Positions 17,929 through 27,939 of a stretch of DNA of 64,000 nt are shown here, piece by piece. The translations under genes were made by a program, and so were the position numbers. Under the pieces are notes generated by a model. That model saw only the letters and a list, made by a program, of their open reading frames with translations. It was not told where the DNA came from and searched no databases. Source of the stretch: Granulibacter bethesdensis CGDNIH1. GTDB lineage: Bacteria; Pseudomonadota; Alphaproteobacteria; Acetobacterales; Acetobacteraceae. The DNA is taken from assembly GCF_000014285.2 (NCBI RefSeq), contig NC_008343.2, positions 1,390,501 through 1,454,500 of the forward strand. The letters run 5' to 3'. Positions within the stretch are counted from its first letter, which is position 1, and every line of letters starts with the position of its first letter.

Positions 17929-20900
17929 TCGGGATTCTCCGAAGCACCTTTCTTTGCACCTGCCCCCGCCCCCGCTGCCGCCGCCCGTGCAGCTTTGGGC
18001 AAGGCAAAACGGTCGTAAAGAATGGGCAGCAGCACCAGCGTCAATGTCGTAGCCGTCACCAGACCACCGATGACCACAACGGCAAGAGGACGCTGAATTT
18101 CCGATCCAGGCCCTTCCGCATAGAGGAAAGGCACCAGACCAAATGCAGCAATGGTCGCCGTCAGGGAAACCGGGGTCATGCGGCGTTTCGTTCCCTCAAG
18201 CACGGCAGTGCGCAGAGGCAACCTCAACTCATATTGCAGCCGGTTAATATAGCTGATCAGAACGACACCATTCAGAACCGCGATACCGATCAAAGCAATA
18301 AACCCGACCGATGCAGGAACCGAGAGAAACTCCCCCGAAATCCAGAGTCCGATGATACCGCCAATCGCGGCAAAAGGCACATTGCAGAAGACCAGTGTTG
18401 CCTGCCGCACGGAACCGAATGTCAGATAGAGCAACAGGAAAATCAGCCCAAGGGCAATCGGCACCACCATAGCCAGTCTTGCTGATGCACGTTGCTGATT
18501 TTCAAACTGGCCACCCCATTCAAGTCGGTAGGCTGGAGGAATGGATACTTTCTTTCCGACAGCCTCCTGCGCTTCGGCCACGAATCCGACCAGATCCCGC
18601 CCATGCACATTGGCGAGCACGGTCTGAAAACGTTGCGCCTGTTCACGAACAACCTGCACAGGGCCTTCTGTTTCCTTGATCTGCGCCACCTGTGAAAGCT
18701 GCACGGTACTGCCAGCCCGGCCCGGCAGAGCGATCTGAACCCGTCCGAAATCGGCCACCGACTGCCTCAGACTTTGCTCACCCCGCACGACAAGCGGAAT
18801 CCTGACTTCTCCCGGCTCCAGAACCTCACCGACATCGGTGCCATCCACCCATACTCTCAGGGCACGCTGAACGTCTTTCAGATCAAGCCCGAAGCGGCCC
18901 GCTGCCAACCTGTCCACAGTCACCGACAGATATTTCATACCTTCATTACGCAGCGCGTACACATCCGATGCACCGGGAATATTGCTGATGACGGCGGCAA
19001 TATCCTTACCGATCCGGTTGAGCTCATTCAGATCGGAGCCGAAAATCTTGACCACCACGTCACCACGAGCGCCAATCACCATTTCCTGCACACGCATCTC
19101 GATCGGCTGTGCAATCTGATAGGAAATACCGGGGATTTGCTCCATCACCCCTCGTATCTGCTCAATCAACCAGTCAGGATCCGGCTTGCGCCATTTATCC
19201 CGCGGGGCCAGCGTCAGAAACATATCGGTATCGTTCAACCCCACCGGGTCAATGCCCAGCTCATCAGCGCCGGTGCGGGCATGAATACCAACCACCTCCG
19301 GCACCTGCGCCATCAAGATCTTTTCAATCCGGTTATCCAGTTCTGCCGCCTCCAGAACAGAAATGGATGGATGCGTGCGCACACTCAGAACCGGATTTCC
19401 TTCATCCATGCTCGGCACAAAAGTGGAACCGATCCCGCCAAATGCCAGAAAAGCCCCAACGACACCGCAGCCAACCACGCCCACGACATAAAGCGGGCGG
19501 TCAATGATCCATTCCAGAAACGGATCGTAAAATCGATGCAGCCATCGCACCAGCAAGGGATCCACGGGATGACCATGCGCATCCTTTTTGCCTCCACCCC
19601 GTAAAACCATGGCAGAAAGTACCGGAACCACTGTCAGAGACAGCAGCAATGCGGCACACAACGCAAACGTGATGGTGAGTGCCACCGGAGAGAACATCTT
19701 GCCTTCCAGCCCCTGCAAAGCCAGCAGTGGCATGAAGACGGTTACAATGATGATGACACCTGATACCAGCGGCACGACCACTTCACGCGTGGATTCCGCC
19801 ACCAGTCGCAGACGCTGCGGAAAAGTCGGCGGCCTGACAGCTTCCGTGAAACGGTGCGATGCGTTTTCCACCACCACGACGGCACAATCCACCAGCAGAC
19901 CAATGGCGATTGCCAGGCCACCCAGCGACATGATGTTTGCGGACAGACCCCAAAGCCGCATGACCCCAAAAGTTACCAGCACGGCCAGCGGCAGAATAAT
20001 CGACACGACCAAAGCCGGGCGCAGACCGCCGAGAAACAGCAAAAGCAGCACGACAACCAGCGTTACGGCTTCCAGCAGCACGCGCTGCACCGTCCAGACA
20101 GCCTTGCCGATCAGTTCGCTACGGTCATAATAAATCTCGATATGCGCGCCTTTGGGCAGCAGAGGCTTGATTTCCTCCAGCTTGGCTTTCACACCATCAA
20201 CGACCGTACGGGCATTGGCACCTGCAAGACCAAGCACGGTTGCCCATACCGCTTCTCCCTTCGCATTGGCCACCACGACGCCATTGCGAGGCAGGGAGCC
20301 ATATCGAACCTCTGCTACATCCTCGACACGGATAATGCCATTGGGGCGCGAAGCCAGAACAATGGAGCGCAGATCATTCAATGTCTCGATCCGACCGGAA
20401 ACACTGACCAGCAAGGCTTCCTCGCCATCCTCGATCCGTCCGGCACCATCATTTCCGTTATTGGCCTCGATCGTATCGAGCAATTGCTTGACAGTAATGC
20501 CATGTGCCGCCAATGCCGCCGTGTTCGGCACAACCTCATAGGTGCGTGACAGGCCACCCATGGAGTTCAGATCGGCCACACCCGGTAAACCACGGATACG
20601 CGGACGGATGACCCAGTCAATCAGATGACGCTGCTGCTGAAGATCAAGACCACCGCCGGTGATCGTAAACATCAGCATTTCGCCCAGCGGCGTAACAATC
20701 GGCGCCAGTCCACCCGACACGCCTGGCGGCAATTGCGCTTTAATGTCCGATAGTCTCTCTGCTACCTGCTGCCGCGCCCAATAAACATCCACCCCATCGG
20801 CAAACTCAAAGGTCAATAATGCGACCGAGTAACGTGTGGTCGAACGCATCATCACCAGATAAGGAATCCCCTTGATTCCAAGCTCGATCGGAACGGTGAC

Positions 20901-21092
20901 GCGCTGCTCCAGCTCCTCCGGCGTCAAACCGGAGGCTTTCATCGACACGATCACCTGTGTCGGTGAGACATCCGGAAACGCATCAATGGGCAGGTTTTGA
21001 TAGGCATTGGCACCCCATACGGCCAGAGCCACCGCCAGAAGCAGAACAATCAGGCGCTGTTTCAGCGCAACTTCAACCAGTCTGGCGAGCAT
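17925..21092 (-). CDS. Heavy-metal efflux RND pump (CusA/CzcA family)
   Basis: A 1055-residue, 12-helix proton-driven RND transporter of the HME family. The N-terminus LVEVALKQRLIVLLLAVALAVWGANAYQNLPIDAFPDVSP is characteristic. The helix-4 proton-relay region reads GLAIAIGLLVDCAVVVVENA: the Asp and Glu of the family are present, but the first Asp seen in CzcA (DFG..VDGA) is an Ala, as in the monovalent-cation CusA branch. Two large periplasmic loops and the C-terminal RRMTPVSLTATIAAFGLVPF are normal. The C-terminal tail is a run of Ala/Gly (AARAAAAGAGAGAKKG). The substrate could be Cu/Ag or a divalent metal; the Ala favours Cu/Ag only weakly. Confidence 0.93.
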   Translation of the reverse strand: MLARLVEVALKQRLIVLLLAVALAVWGANAYQNLPIDAFPDVSPTQVIVSMKASGLTPEELEQRVTVPIELGIKGIPYLVMMRSTTRYSVALLTFEFADGVDVYWARQQVAERLSDIKAQLPPGVSGGLAPIVTPLGEMLMFTITGGGLDLQQQRHLIDWVIRPRIRGLPGVADLNSMGGLSRTYEVVPNTAALAAHGITVKQLLDTIEANNGNDGAGRIEDGEEALLVSVSGRIETLNDLRSIVLASRPNGIIRVEDVAEVRYGSLPRNGVVVANAKGEAVWATVLGLAGANARTVVDGVKAKLEEIKPLLPKGAHIEIYYDRSELIGKAVWTVQRVLLEAVTLVVVLLLLFLGGLRPALVVSIILPLAVLVTFGVMRLWGLSANIMSLGGLAIAIGLLVDCAVVVVENASHRFTEAVRPPTFPQRLRLVAESTREVVVPLVSGVIIIVTVFMPLLALQGLEGKMFSPVALTITFALCAALLLSLTVVPVLSAMVLRGGGKKDAHGHPVDPLLVRWLHRFYDPFLEWIIDRPLYVVGVVGCGVVGAFLAFGGIGSTFVPSMDEGNPVLSVRTHPSISVLEAAELDNRIEKILMAQVPEVVGIHARTGADELGIDPVGLNDTDMFLTLAPRDKWRKPDPDWLIEQIRGVMEQIPGISYQIAQPIEMRVQEMVIGARGDVVVKIFGSDLNELNRIGKDIAAVISNIPGASDVYALRNEGMKYLSVTVDRLAAGRFGLDLKDVQRALRVWVDGTDVGEVLEPGEVRIPLVVRGEQSLRQSVADFGRVQIALPGRAGSTVQLSQVAQIKETEGPVQVVREQAQRFQTVLANVHGRDLVGFVAEAQEAVGKKVSIPPAYRLEWGGQFENQQRASARLAMVVPIALGLIFLLLYLTFGSVRQATLVFCNVPFAAIGGIIGLWISGEFLSVPASVGFIALIGIAVLNGVVLISYINRLQYELRLPLRTAVLEGTKRRMTPVSLTATIAAFGLVPFLYAEGPGSEIQRPLAVVVIGGLVTATTLTLVLLPILYDRFALPKAARAAAAGAGAGAKKGASENPE

Positions 21093-21096
21093 CGGA

Positions 21097-22227
21097 TCAG
21101 CTACCGTCCGCTTTGGTCAGCTCCGCCAACAAAGGCAACATGCCCTCGACAGCGACGTTATCCTGCACTGACAGATGACCGCGGATCGATGTGTAAGTGG
21201 ATGTTTCGCCTATAACTGTAACCGGCTGGGCACGAAACCCACCCTCCGTCTGCACAAATACCCAGTTGTGATTGTGATGCCTGATGACGGCCCCTACTGG
21301 CACGCGCCATTGCGGCATGCCTGATTGCTCAAGCTGGACGGACACCGTGACAGCCTGACCAGGCCGCAGCCCTTCGGTACCCTGCGTTATTTCCGCCGTC
21401 GCCGATGTAGCCTGCGTGGTTGGATCGACACTGCGTCCGACGCGAATAACCTGACCCTGCCCGCCAAAAGTCGATACGGACACTTTGTTCCCCGGCGCCA
21501 GAGAAGCAGCCCGGGCCAGCGGGACCTGCAGATGCACCCACAAAGGATTAAGGTGAGCAATGGTGAAAAGAGGTGCCGCCTGTGCCACTCTTTCACCAGC
21601 CATACTCTGCCGCTGCAAAACGGTACCGGAAACCGGTGCGATAATCGTCAAGGTCGGAGAAATTGTGCGGTTTTTTTTCAGGACTGCAATATTCGCCGCA
21701 TCCATCCCCAGCAAAGACAACATCTGCAATCGCTCATCAAGACGGGAACGAGCAAAAGATGCTTCAGCGCGGGTCGTCAACAAGCGGCGCTCGGGAATAA
21801 TATGCTCCCTGAACATGGCCTCATCGCGCGTCAACCGTTCCTCAGCCAATGTGGCACCAGCCTCGGCTTCAAGATAAAGGCGTTGTGCCTCCACCAGCTC
21901 CGTACTGCGGAGAATAGCGATCGGCTGACCCTGCTGTACCATTTCATCCGGATCGATCAGAACTGTTTCTATCAGACCTCCGGCAGGTGCTGCGACCACT
22001 CTTACCTGACGAGGAGGAGCCTGTACAACGCCCTGAAGAGTTGCCTCGGTCATCCCGGTCTCGGGAGTGACCTTTGCGACTTCTATACCGGCCGCCTGAA
22101 TCTCCCCCTTCCCAAGTTTGAGAAGAATGGGTTTCCGATCACTCTCGGCAGCGTAAAGAGTGGTGACCAAAATAAGTAATGGCAGCAGAGTGACAAGAAA
22201 TAAAGGTTTTCTAGACCAGCCAGACAT
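21097..22227 (-). CDS. Membrane fusion protein of the heavy-metal RND system (CzcB/CusB-type)
   Basis: Periplasmic adaptor of 376 residues from the ATG at 22227 (MSGWSRKPLFL); the frame extends 20 codons upstream without similarity. A signal or anchor segment (LFLVTLLPLLILVTTLYAA) is followed by the barrel-lipoyl-hairpin order of the family: VRVVAAPAGGLIETVLIDPDE (lipoyl half 1), a helical hairpin about residues 120-200, TIIAPVSGTVLQRQSMAGE (lipoyl half 2), then beta-barrel and membrane-proximal domains. The His-rich IRHHNHNWVFV near residue 325 could contact metal. It lies 4 bases from the pump gene and is first in the operon, with an inverted repeat 58 bases upstream as a candidate operator. 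Confidence 0.9.
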   Translation of the reverse strand: MSGWSRKPLFLVTLLPLLILVTTLYAAESDRKPILLKLGKGEIQAAGIEVAKVTPETGMTEATLQGVVQAPPRQVRVVAAPAGGLIETVLIDPDEMVQQGQPIAILRSTELVEAQRLYLEAEAGATLAEERLTRDEAMFREHIIPERRLLTTRAEASFARSRLDERLQMLSLLGMDAANIAVLKKNRTISPTLTIIAPVSGTVLQRQSMAGERVAQAAPLFTIAHLNPLWVHLQVPLARAASLAPGNKVSVSTFGGQGQVIRVGRSVDPTTQATSATAEITQGTEGLRPGQAVTVSVQLEQSGMPQWRVPVGAVIRHHNHNWVFVQTEGGFRAQPVTVIGETSTYTSIRGHLSVQDNVAVEGMLPLLAELTKADGS

Positions 22228-22284
22228 AAAGCAAGACACACAGTGGGATAAACAGGACCGGAATGTCACGCAGTATTGCTCCTG

Positions 22285-22298
22285 CATATTTTAATATG
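22285..22298. promoter_or_regulatory. Inverted repeat upstream of the metal-efflux operon
   Basis: CATATT at 22285-22290 and AATATG at 22293-22298 form a 6-2-6 inverted repeat in the leader/promoter region of the efflux operon. Position and symmetry suit a metal-sensing repressor or activator, but no regulator gene is nearby. Confidence 0.35.
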
Positions 22299-22528
22299 GC
22301 CATAGAAATTTCCGGCCAGTCCAGTATGTATGATCGCAGAGCTTTTAGAGAGGCAATGAGCGTTGCTCTGAATAGTCTGAATCAGTTTTTCTGCCGTTCA
22401 GTATATATTGTGTGCAACGCAACATCAACATGAAGGGATCAGCAGGAGAGGAATAATACACACTGCCAGTAAGCTGTTCTCCCTGTCTATCGACATAACC
22501 TGAAACAGTCCGCTGCGAACAGGGCAAT
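22299..22528. other. Rest of the gap between metal-efflux and cyo operons
   Basis: The whole gap between coding regions is 22228-22577. Besides the inverted repeat at 22285-22298 and the cyo terminator at 22529-22557, I see no further structure. The stretch must hold the promoter of the efflux operon, but no convincing -35/-10 pair stands out. Confidence 0.5.
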
Positions 22529-22557
22529 AAAAAACCCCGCCTGGAAGCGGGGTTTTT
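22529..22557 (-). terminator. Intrinsic terminator after cyoD
   Basis: Stem CCCCGC (22535-22540) with GCGGGG (22547-22552), 6-base loop, flanked by six A on the left and five T on the right. It could stop transcription in both directions but lies 21 bases after the cyoD stop. Confidence 0.88.
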
Positions 22558-22577
22558 CTGGATAATCAGTGCATTGT

Positions 22578-22958
22578 TCAATGCACTGCAGGCTGCGTTA
22601 CCAGAGAAGGCGTGGCCGGTCCATGATCCATCCGGCTTGTCAGATTGTACATGATCCAGATCGAGCCTGAAACGAGGATCAGCAGCACGACCACGGAAAA
22701 CACAAATGCCGTCACGTTCCAGCGCTGTTCGGAGGAAGCATTCATGTGCAGGAAAAACACCAGATGCACCAGAATCTGAATAACAGCCAAAGCGGCAACA
22801 CCCGGAAGGATCAGATGCTCTGGCACCAGTTTGTAAGCGACGATCAGAAATGCCGCCGCCGTCAGGATCACCGAAAGAATGAAGCCGATGATATACGAGC
22901 CGACGCTGCCATGGCTTGAACCATGGTCAGACGCACCATGCGCATGTGCGGTGGCCAT
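22578..22958 (-). CDS. cyoD: Cytochrome o ubiquinol oxidase subunit IV
   Basis: Small 126-residue subunit with three membrane helices (SYIIGFILSVILTAAAFLIV, then HLILPGVAALAVIQILVHLVFFLHM, and a last helix VTAFVFSVVVLLILVSGSIW) that helps assemble the bo3 oxidase. The motif VHLVFFLHMNAS is typical of CyoD. It directly abuts cyoC (no gap) and is the last gene of the operon, followed by a strong terminator. Unlike the E. coli operon, cyoE (haem O synthase) does not follow. Confidence 0.93.
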   Translation of the reverse strand: MATAHAHGASDHGSSHGSVGSYIIGFILSVILTAAAFLIVAYKLVPEHLILPGVAALAVIQILVHLVFFLHMNASSEQRWNVTAFVFSVVVLLILVSGSIWIMYNLTSRMDHGPATPSLVTQPAVH

Positions 22959-23582
22959 TTACAGAACTCCCGCCAGATAGACGAAGCTGAAGACGCAGAT
23001 CCAGACAATGTCCAGAAAGTGCCAGAACAGGCTGAGGCAGGTCAGACGGCTCATATAAGCCGGCGTCAGCCCTTTTTTCAGCACACCAAGCTGAAACACC
23101 AGCACCGCCATCCATAACAGGCCGCAAGTTACGTGCAGCCCATGCGTTCCAACCAAGGTGAAGAAGGCGGACAGGAATGCACTGCGATCCGGACCGGCCC
23201 CTTCGGCGATCAGATGAGAAAACTCCTTGACTTCCATCAGAAGGAAGCCAAGGCCGAACAGGAAAGTTACTCCCAGCCACTGCAGCGTTCCGCCCAGCCG
23301 ATGCTTGTGCGCCTGCAGCATCGCGAAACCATAAGTGATGCTGCTGAACAGCAGCAGGGCGGTTTCGATTGCGACGTCCTTGAGATCGAAAATCTCCTGG
23401 CCTGTCGGGCCGCCCGCAAACTGCGAGCGGGCGACGGCAAAGGCTGCGAACAGGCCGGAGAACAGAATGCAGTCCGTCATCAGGTAGAGCCAGAAACCGA
23501 AAACGGTCTTCCCATGCTCGTCGTGATGCGCGTGCTCAGGACTGGCCGGAGGATCCTGAATGGCCAGCGGTTCAGTCAGCAT
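22959..23582 (-). CDS. cyoC: Cytochrome o ubiquinol oxidase subunit III
   Basis: A 207-residue, five-helix subunit of the haem-copper quinol oxidase. The core reads [40 protein letters not shown], typical of CyoC, and ends [24 protein letters not shown] start it at the ATG at 23582 ([10 protein letters not shown]), which has GGAGA 7 bases upstream. The frame is open to 23639, but that part lies inside cyoB. The chosen start overlaps the cyoB stop by 11 bases, pointing to translational coupling. Confidence 0.94.
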   Translation of the reverse strand: MLTEPLAIQDPPASPEHAHHDEHGKTVFGFWLYLMTDCILFSGLFAAFAVARSQFAGGPTGQEIFDLKDVAIETALLLFSSITYGFAMLQAHKHRLGGTLQWLGVTFLFGLGFLLMEVKEFSHLIAEGAGPDRSAFLSAFFTLVGTHGLHVTCGLLWMAVLVFQLGVLKKGLTPAYMSRLTCLSLFWHFLDIVWICVFSFVYLAGVL

Positions 23583-25563
23583 GCTGAAGGTCTCCCTGCA
23601 CCGATTTGCGGAGATTGGCGTCCTCAATCCGGGCGACATCTGCAGCCGGCACGTAATAGTCGATATCGTCGTTACAGGTTCTGATAATCAGGGTCAGCAT
23701 ACCGCCAATAACACCCAGAATAGCCATCCACCAGATCTGCCACACCATGCCAAAGCCAAAGAGGAAGGCAAATACGCCGATGATGAAGCCCGCAGGTGTA
23801 TTCCGCGGCATATGAATGTCTTCATAATGCGGCCGCGCCAGACGACGCTGAGCCTGGAAGGTTTCGCTCCACAGCGGCTCTGCATCATCCACTTCCGGAA
23901 CAATGGCAAAGTTGTAGAACGGGGGCGGAGAAGCAGTCGCCCATTCCAGGGTCGGACCATTCCACGGATCACCGGTCAGATCGGCGTTACGCTTGCGATC
24001 ACGCAGGCTGACGACGAACTGCATCAGCTGACATCCGATGCCGGCAAAAATAACCACAGCACCGATGAAGGCGATGATCATCCAGGGCGTCCAGGCAGGA
24101 TTGTCGTAGTGGTTCATACGGCGGGTAGCGCCCATGAAGCCCAGCACGTAAAGCGGCATAAAGGCCAGATAGAAGCCGACCAACCAGCACCAGAAAGCAC
24201 GCTTGCCCCAGGTTTCGTCCAGCTTGAAGCCGAACATTTTCGGGAACCAGTAATTATATCCGGCCACATAGCCAAACAACACGCCACCAATGATCACGTT
24301 GTGGAAATGCGCGATCAGGAACAGGCTGTTATGGAGCAGGAAGTCCGCACCGGGCACTGCCATCAACACGCCTGTCATACCACCGATGACGAAGGTGCAG
24401 ATAAAGCCGATCGTCCACAGCATCGGAGCCGTAAAACGCACCCGCCCGCCATACATGGTGAACACCCAGTTGAACACTTTCACCCCGGTCGGGATGGAAA
24501 TGATCATGGTGGTGATGCCGAAGAAAGCATTCACGTCAGGGCCTGCACCCATGGTGAAGAAGTGATGCAGCCAGACAATAAAGGAAAGAATGGTAATCGC
24601 CACGGTGGCGTAAACCATCGAGGTATAGCCGAACAGCTTCTTGCTGGAGAACGTTGCGGTGATTTCAGAGAAAATGCCGAACGCCGGCAGAACAAGAATG
24701 TACACCTCGGGATGACCCCAGGCCCAGATGAGATTGACGTACATCATCTGGTTACCACCACCATCGGTGGTGAAGAAATGCATGCCCAGATAACGATCGA
24801 GACTGAGCAGAGCCAGCGTCACCGTCAGGATCGGGAAGGCTGCCATGATCAGCACGTTGGCACAAAGGCTGGTCCAGCTGAAAATCGGCATTTTCATGAA
24901 CGTCATGCCCGGCCCACGCATACGCAGGATGGTGACGAAGAAGTTTACGCCGCTCAGCAATGTGCCGATGCCGGAAATCTGAAGCGCCCAGATATAGTAA
25001 TCGACGCCGACATCCGGGCTGTACTGAAGTTCAGAGAGCGGCGGATAGGCCAGCCATCCAGCCCGGGAAAATTCGCCGATCGCGAGAGACACATTGATCA
25101 ACACGGCAGACACGGCGGTCAGCCAGAAGCTCAATGAGTTCAGGAACGGAAATGCCACGTCCCGTGCGCCAATCTGCAGCGGCACAACCACGTTCATCAG
25201 CCCGATCACAAAAGGCATCGCCATGAAGAAAATCATGATGGTGCCGTGGGCGGAGAAAACCTGGTCGTAATGTTCCGGCGGCAGATAGCCGGGTTTGTCG
25301 CCGGATGCCAGAGCAAGCTGGGAGCGCATCATGATCGCATCGGCAAAACCGCGCAGCAGCATGATATGGGCCAGCACGAGGTACATCACGCCGATACGCT
25401 TGTGATCGACAGATGTCAGCCATTCAGTCCAGAGGTATTTCCACTTCCCGAAATAGGTAATGGCCCCCAGCACCGCGAGAGCAGCCAGAATCATGCCACT
25501 CACAGCGCCCATGACGATCGGCACATCGAACGGGATGGCCGATAACGTTAATTTGCCAAGCAT
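23572..25563 (-). CDS. cyoB: Cytochrome o ubiquinol oxidase subunit I
   Basis: Catalytic subunit (663 residues, about 15 helices) that holds the low-spin haem and the haem-CuB centre, reduces oxygen and pumps protons. It shows the haem-copper oxidase core: [21 protein letters not shown] (haem b ligand His), [21 protein letters not shown] (CuB His and the cross-linked Tyr region), WLHHFFTMG (CuB His pair), and [17 protein letters not shown] with the high- and low-spin haem ligands. N- and C-terminal extra helices distinguish quinol oxidases from cytochrome c oxidases. It lies 20 bases downstream of cyoA. Confidence 0.97.
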   Translation of the reverse strand: MLGKLTLSAIPFDVPIVMGAVSGMILAALAVLGAITYFGKWKYLWTEWLTSVDHKRIGVMYLVLAHIMLLRGFADAIMMRSQLALASGDKPGYLPPEHYDQVFSAHGTIMIFFMAMPFVIGLMNVVVPLQIGARDVAFPFLNSLSFWLTAVSAVLINVSLAIGEFSRAGWLAYPPLSELQYSPDVGVDYYIWALQISGIGTLLSGVNFFVTILRMRGPGMTFMKMPIFSWTSLCANVLIMAAFPILTVTLALLSLDRYLGMHFFTTDGGGNQMMYVNLIWAWGHPEVYILVLPAFGIFSEITATFSSKKLFGYTSMVYATVAITILSFIVWLHHFFTMGAGPDVNAFFGITTMIISIPTGVKVFNWVFTMYGGRVRFTAPMLWTIGFICTFVIGGMTGVLMAVPGADFLLHNSLFLIAHFHNVIIGGVLFGYVAGYNYWFPKMFGFKLDETWGKRAFWCWLVGFYLAFMPLYVLGFMGATRRMNHYDNPAWTPWMIIAFIGAVVIFAGIGCQLMQFVVSLRDRKRNADLTGDPWNGPTLEWATASPPPFYNFAIVPEVDDAEPLWSETFQAQRRLARPHYEDIHMPRNTPAGFIIGVFAFLFGFGMVWQIWWMAILGVIGGMLTLIIRTCNDDIDYYVPAADVARIEDANLRKSVQGDLQHAD

Positions 25564-25583
25564 TGTTTGTCCTCGTTAGCCCG

Positions 25584-26453
25584 TCACATACCCTCGTGGG
25601 ACATGCTCATGTGGGACTGATAGCCATGGATGATATGGCTGAAGAGACCGTGCTCCACCTTGGAGTAGTAAGCGACAGGATTTTTCTCGCTCGGCTTGGC
25701 AAGCTCGGAATAGGTCTTCAGATCGAGTGTGCTGGCTGACTGCCGCGCCTTCTGCACCCAGTCGTCGAAGCCCTTCTGATCCGTAGCGATCACCTTGAAG
25801 CGCATGTCCGAGAAACCATCGCCGTTAAAATTCGCAGCCAGCCCGTCATAGATGCCTGCACGATCGGCAATCAGGTGAAGCTTGGTTTCCATTCCGGTCA
25901 TGGCATAGATTTGGCTGCCCAGCTGCGGAATGAAGAAGTCATTCATGACGGAATCAGATGTGATGGAGAACTCAACCGGTGTGTTCAGCGGCATTGCCAT
26001 CTGATTGACCGTTGCAATCCCCTGTTCGGGATAGATGAACATCCACTTCCAGTCGAGGGCGACGACCTCAATCTTCAAAGGCTTGCCGGCGACATCAAGC
26101 GGCTTGTAGGGATCAAGCTCATGCGTTGTGCGCCAGGTGATCGCTGCCAACACGATGATGATTGCACAGGGAACCGACCAGACGATGATTTCAAGCACCG
26201 TCGAATGGTGCCAGTTCGGACGGTAGATCGCGTTTCTGTTGGAGGCGCGATATTTCCAGGCAAACAGGAATGTCATAAAAATGACAGGAACCACGACCAG
26301 CAGCATCAGTGCGGTAGAAACCAGGATCAGATTCTTTTCCGCCCGTCCGATAGCACCGGCAGGATCCATCAGATCCAGCTTGCATCCCATCAACAGAAGG
26401 GCGGGAAGCAAGCCGATACAGGCTGAGATACGCGAAGACCTTCTTCGGCTCAT
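25584..26453 (-). CDS. cyoA: Cytochrome o ubiquinol oxidase subunit II (lipoprotein)
   Basis: A 289-residue subunit with a lipoprotein signal (LLPALLLMGC, lipidated Cys at residue 24 from the ATG at 26453), two transmembrane helices and a periplasmic cupredoxin domain. The CuA-binding Cys/His/Met set of cytochrome c oxidases is absent in the region FFIPQLGSQIYAMTGMETKL to DMRFKV, so electrons come from quinol. The frame opens 23 codons earlier, but the ATG at 26453 gives the lipobox at the right distance and follows a purine-rich AAGAGAG. First gene of the operon. Confidence 0.95.
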   Translation of the reverse strand: MSRRRSSRISACIGLLPALLLMGCKLDLMDPAGAIGRAEKNLILVSTALMLLVVVPVIFMTFLFAWKYRASNRNAIYRPNWHHSTVLEIIVWSVPCAIIIVLAAITWRTTHELDPYKPLDVAGKPLKIEVVALDWKWMFIYPEQGIATVNQMAMPLNTPVEFSITSDSVMNDFFIPQLGSQIYAMTGMETKLHLIADRAGIYDGLAANFNGDGFSDMRFKVIATDQKGFDDWVQKARQSASTLDLKTYSELAKPSEKNPVAYYSKVEHGLFSHIIHGYQSHMSMSHEGM

Positions 26454-26885
26454 TGGCACTCTCTTAACTCTTCTGCATGCGCAACCGCGCCGGCGCAGCG
26501 ACAGCTGAAGCCACTCTATCATAAAGGCACGACATTATTCAGGCCATGGGCGTCAACTTTCCGGAACTGACGCGCCACAGCCCATCATCTTATCACTAAA
26601 AGGGCAGACAGGTGGACATAAGCGTCGTCCATCGGCATTTCTCCCTCGTTCGTCAACCCGGACAATTTGTCACAGGGCATGCAAACACAATCCTTTTGAC
26701 TGGGACATAGAAGTCAGAGCAGCCATTATCCGGCTGAACGGTCATCACTGCCAAGCCTATCGTGTCAGAGTATTGCCGTCAGCGGCCCTCATTTAAACCA
26801 TCTCCCGATGGCTCGCCCATTATATTCTCATTCTTCCAGCGGCTTCAGAGTTTCCTCCGCCCCCTGTATCGGGCAAATCACATAG
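26454..26885. other. Gap upstream of the cyo operon, with a possible 15-codon leader ORF
   Basis: No full-size gene is present. A 15-codon ORF on the minus strand (26585-26632, MDDAYVHLSALLVIR) has a good ribosome site (GGGAG, 9 bases before ATG). A TATGAT hexamer (minus strand, 26518-26523) lies about 65 bases before cyoA, but no matching -35 is at proper distance. TTGACG hexamers occur on the minus strand further up without a good -10. The cyo promoter must be in this stretch, but I cannot place it with confidence. Confidence 0.4.
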
Positions 26886-26913
26886 AAAAGCCCGCCCCAT
26901 TTTTTGGGACGGG
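26886..26913 (-). terminator. Intrinsic terminator after tsf
   Basis: On the minus strand the transcript folds GCCCGTCCCA (26913-26904) with TGGGGCGGGC (26899-26890) and is followed by TTTTC. The single non-Watson-Crick position is a G-U wobble in minus-strand RNA but an A-C mismatch in plus-strand RNA, which assigns it to tsf. Confidence 0.85.
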
Positions 26914-26980
26914 CCATGATAGATACCAAGAAAGGCTGAAAAATCAGCTTCTCAGGGTTGGATAGTCAGGTTTTCGGTCA

Positions 26981-27895
26981 TCAAGCCAGCCCGGCCGCAG
27001 CGGCGACTTCGGCGGCGAAATCGCTTTCAGGCCCCTTCTCGACACCTTCGCCGAGCTGGAAGCGGGCAAAGCCGGTCAGTTTGGCGCCGGCATTCTTCAC
27101 GATGGCTTTTACGCGGCTTTCACCATCATGCACCCAGACCTGCTCCAGCAGCACGACTTCCTCGTAATACTTACGGATACGGCCTTCGACCATCTTCTCG
27201 ATAATGGCTTCCGGCTTGCCGGAGGCACGGGCCTGCTCGGTCAACACGGCCTTCTCGCGCTCCAGAGCGGCCGGATCGACGTTATCGGTGTCCAGAGAAT
27301 GTGGGTTGGCGGCTGCAACCTGCATACCGACCTGGCGGCCCAGCGTTTCCAGAGCGGAAATCTCTGAAGCGCTTTCCACTGCCACCAGCACGCCGATCTT
27401 ACCAAGCCCCGGCTTCACGGGGCTGTGGATGTAGGAGGCGACAACACCCTGCGGCACCGACAGAACGCGGGCGCGACGAATGTTCATATTTTCGCCAATC
27501 GTCGCCACCAGATGTGTCAGCTGCTCGGCAACGGTGCGCTCAGTACCGGGATAGGGCGCGGCCTTGATGGCTTCCACGTCTTCACCAACCGTCAGCGCAA
27601 CCCTGGCGGTTTCGGTCACGAACGCCTGAAACAGCTCGTTACGAGCCACAAAATCGGTCTCGGCATTGACTTCGACCATAGCGGCAGTCTGGGGAGCACT
27701 CGCAACACCGACCAGACCTTCAGCCGCAACGCGACCGGACTTTTTGGCGGCGGCGGACAGGCCCTTCTTGCGCAGCCAGTCAATGGCTGCTTCCAGATCA
27801 CCATTGGTTTCTGACAGCGCCTTCTTGCAGTCCATCATGCCAGCGCCGGTCGTCTCGCGCAGCTCTTTGACGAGGGCGGCGGTAATCTCGGCCAT
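26981..27895 (-). CDS. tsf: Translation elongation factor Ts
   Basis: EF-Ts exchanges GDP for GTP on EF-Tu. The 304-residue protein begins [33 protein letters not shown], the standard UBA-like N-terminal domain. The [13 protein letters not shown] segment contacts EF-Tu, two dimerisation subdomains follow, and the C-terminal [16 protein letters not shown] is typical. Length is normal for the long form. It follows rpsB by 219 bases, the usual rpsB-tsf pairing, and is followed by a strong terminator. Confidence 0.98.
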
Positions 27896-27924
27896 GGGAA
27901 ACTCCTCAAGCAGAAATGAATCAG

Positions 27925-27939
27925 GGGGGCGATGCCCCC
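27925..27939 (-). promoter_or_regulatory. GC-rich hairpin in the tsf leader
   Basis: GGGGGC (27925-27930) pairs with GCCCCC (27934-27939) around a 3-base loop, about 30 bases before the tsf start. No T-run follows on the minus strand, so it is not a clear terminator. It may set the ratio of S2 to EF-Ts by partial termination or RNA processing. Confidence 0.4.

Noticed and set aside
22345-22581. 78-codon minus-strand frame after cyoD
   Set aside because: It reads straight through the cyoD terminator stem and has no ribosome site or similarity.
23560-25137. Plus-strand open frame of over 500 codons opposite cyoB
   Set aside because: Antisense shadow of cyoB with low-complexity His/Arg/Glu composition and no recognisable motif.
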